64,000 nt of DNA from assembly GCF_033958435.1 (NCBI RefSeq), contig NC_134140.1:59861001-59925000 (forward strand), given 5' to 3'. The notes below the pieces were generated by a model. It was not told the origin of the DNA and did no database searches. It was given only the letters and a program-made list of their open reading frames with translations. This stretch comes from Carettochelys insculpta. Taxonomy: Eukaryota > Chordata > Testudines > Carettochelyidae. How positions within the stretch are numbered: position 1 is the stretch's first letter; each line of letters starts with the position of its first letter. Made by a program: the position numbers and the translations under genes. Below are positions 61,882-64,000 of this stretch, one piece after another.

Positions 61882-63140
61882 CTGCAAATGATAATGAGAA
61901 GTCCATTGAATTGGAATTTTGTCTAGTCCCAAAAGCGACTAGTTTTTTTTCCACAGTAACAAGATAAGTGTATGTGAAGCCAGTTCTATTGCAGGCATAC
62001 TTAGATTCTTAACATTGCCATCTCTTAGGAGAAAGAATGTTTATGTTTGGAGAACTCCATGGTATTCTCTGTTTGATAAACAGAATTTCACAACAAACAT
62101 ACATTCTTTCTGACCAGCACATTATTAATAATTTAAAAATAAATTTAAATGTTTTAACACAGCCTTTTCAGAAGATACCAAGATCACTGGATAGAAAATA
62201 CAAATATCTACAAATACAAACTGTTTCTTTGCCATCTAAATAACGACTTCATAGTTGTTTTTCTTTCCCAATAGCTGACAACAGCAACACTTAGAGCTAG
62301 GAAAGGAATGCTGCTCTCTCCTTATTTTATGCATTTATGAAGCTATCAACTGTGACAAGAAAACAGAACCCTGATTTCTCATCTTAGCAGGAAACAAAAG
62401 TTATATTCACTTTTAAACTGCACTGGTACTTGTAATTTTGACTGAAGACCCACATTTTAAATCACACAACTAAAAAACACAATTCTGTTTTCACCTTATG
62501 ACTAGGGCCCTACCACATTCACAATCCATTATGGTCAATTTCATGGCCTTAGACTTAAAAAAAATCAGTAAGTGTCACATGTTCAGATTTGAAAATTCAC
62601 TGTGTTGTTATTGTGGGAGTCCCAACCAGACAGCAGATGTGAGGGGTCAGAAATCTGTTGTAGGATGGCCTTGAGATTGCCACCATCACTTCTGCGCTGC
62701 CTTCCTGGCTGGACACAGTGGGGAGGTGGGGGTGCACATATATCTGCAGAAGGGACAGACAACCAAGAGCAGCCCTGCAAAGAAAGAGCAAATGCTGTCC
62801 TACCCAAGCTCTGCCTGGGCTAGCAGCTAGAACTCTCCAGGTGGGGCATTCCCAGCAGCACAGGGAAGATCAGACCAACTCCACAAACTTCCTCTAGCTG
62901 AAGGATTCTCTAGTACTGCTGCCCAGTCCCAGATTAAGTTGCAGCAGGAGGCGACACCCCAGAGATCTCATCTCCTCTCCCCAAAATCAGCTGTCCCTTC
63001 CCAACCCATGTGGAGCTCATACTTCCTTTCTCTGGGTTGCTCCTAGGAACAAGGGGACATTGGATTTCCAAGGGAAGGGCTTATTTCATGGATTCAGGAT
63101 GTGTTCTTTGCTTCCTGTGAAATTAGTAGGGGTTTAATTA
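61882..63140 (-). other. TRAPPC11: TRAPPC11 upstream intron (partial)
   Basis: Sequence 5' of the first exon visible here. No further TRAPPC11 exon was found up to 64000. It contains repeat family B copy 2 (62503-62960). Confidence 0.65.
62503..62960 (+). repeat. Dispersed repeat family B, copy 2 (inverted to copy 1)
   Basis: Begins 'agggccctaccacattcaca', then 'ggtcaatttcatggccttag' and 'gttgttattgtgggagtccc', the same order as the reverse complement of 61255-61125. The distal part toward 62960 is GC-richer and uncertain. Confidence 0.6.
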
Positions 63141-63149
63141 TGACTGGTA

Positions 63150-64000
63150 ACATAAGAATGGCCATACTGGGTCAGACTAAAGGTCCATCCAGCCCAGTAT
63201 CCTGTCTGCCGACAGTGGCCAGTGCCAGGTGCCCCAGAAGAGGTGAACCGAAGACAATGATCAAGTAATTTGTCTCCTGCCATCTGTCTCCAGCCTTTGA
63301 CTAAAGGCTAGGGGCACCATACTTTACCCTTGGCTAATAGCCATTTATGGACCTAACCTCCAAAAATTTATCAAGCTCTTTTTTAAACTCTGTTAGAGTG
63401 CTGGCCTTCACAGCCTCCTCCGGCAAGGAGTTCCACAGGTTGACTGTGTGCTGTGTGAAGAAAAATTCTCTTTTATTAGTTTTGAACCTACTACCCATTA
63501 ATTTCATTTGGTTCCTCTAGTTCTTATATTATGGGAACAAGTAAATAACTTTTCAATATTCACTTTCTCCACACCATTCATGATTTTATATACCTCTATC
63601 ATATCGCTCCTCAATCGCCTCTTTTCTAGACTGAAAAGTCCCAGTCTCTCTAGCCTCTCCTCGTATGGGACCCTTTCCAAACCCTTAATCATTTCAGTTG
63701 CCCTTTTCCGAACTTTATCTAACACCAATATATCTTTTTTGAGGTGAGGAGACCACATCTGCATGCAGTACTCAAGATGTGGGCGTATCATAGTTTTATA
63801 TAGGGGAAGTATGATATTCTTCGTCTTATTCTCTATCCCTAATATCCTATCTGCTTTACTGACTGCCGCTGCACACTGCGTGGATGTTTTCAGAGAACTA
63901 TTCACTATAATCCCAATATCCTTTTCCTGATCTGTTGTATCTAAATTTGCCCCCATCACATTGTATGCATAATTGGGGTTATTTTTCCCCAATGCACATT
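63150..64000 (-). mobile_element. CR1 LINE 3' part, antisense, continuing past window end
   Basis: Starts 'aacataagaatggccatact' followed by 'gggtcagactaaaggtccat', a turtle-type CR1 3' terminus. The minus frame 63992-63504 encodes 162 residues of the CR1 C-terminal protein: DTTDQEKDIGIIVNSSLKTS, MIRPHLEYCMQMWSPHLKKD and LGLFSLEKRRLRSDMIEVYK. The frame is open to its end, so this is one of the younger copies here. Confidence 0.92.

Noticed and set aside
63504..63992. 162-codon minus frame as a host gene
   Set aside because: It is the C-terminal part of a CR1 LINE protein with the expected CR1 3' end next to it.

Overview
The window is vertebrate nuclear DNA, most likely from a cryptodiran turtle. 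The evidence is the repeat content: CR1 LINEs with turtle-like antisense 3' ends, a Penelope-like element (PLE) with a GIY-YIG endonuclease plus many short copies of its tail, short inverted-repeat elements with TCTACAC-type termini, hAT-type elements and a solo-LTR-like sequence. A softshell turtle is possible, but I cannot show it. No prokaryotic genes, CRISPR arrays, tRNA or rRNA genes were seen. All family names come from recognition, not from searches.

Two host genes are visible, both on the minus strand. TRAPPC11 (TRAPP III/II trafficking complex subunit) occupies the right half. Nineteen consecutive coding exons, with consistent splice sites and phases, run from 61881 down to the stop codon at 33344. 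They encode about 730 C-terminal residues, nearly two thirds of the protein; the 5' exons lie beyond position 64000. About 19 kb downstream is a CpG island (about 13860-14850). It contains one coding exon (14448-14133) whose product resembles the first exon of the storkhead-box proteins. TRAPPC11 and STOX2 are neighbours in the same orientation in human, so I call it an upstream first exon of STOX2. The rest of STOX2 lies beyond position 1, and positions 1-14132 are its first intron.

Region by region: 1-14132 is STOX2 intron 1 with CR1, a broken PLE (6660-7935) and foldback PLE tails. 14133-14850 is the STOX2 first exon and CpG island. 14851-33343 is intergenic sequence rich in hAT elements, CR1, an LTR, a Tx1/L1-like LINE fragment and a GC-rich tandem repeat. 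33344-61881 holds the TRAPPC11 exons, whose introns carry a hAT relic, a PIF/Harbinger transposase relic, palindromic MITEs of about 430 bp and CR1 copies. 61882-64000 is an upstream TRAPPC11 intron ending in another CR1.

The most notable non-genic structures are two foldback classes. One is head-to-head PLE tails flanked by 11-14 bp target duplications (at least five copies). The other is near-perfect palindromes of about 420-440 bp flanked by 3-bp duplications (three copies), in the same window as a decayed Harbinger transposase.
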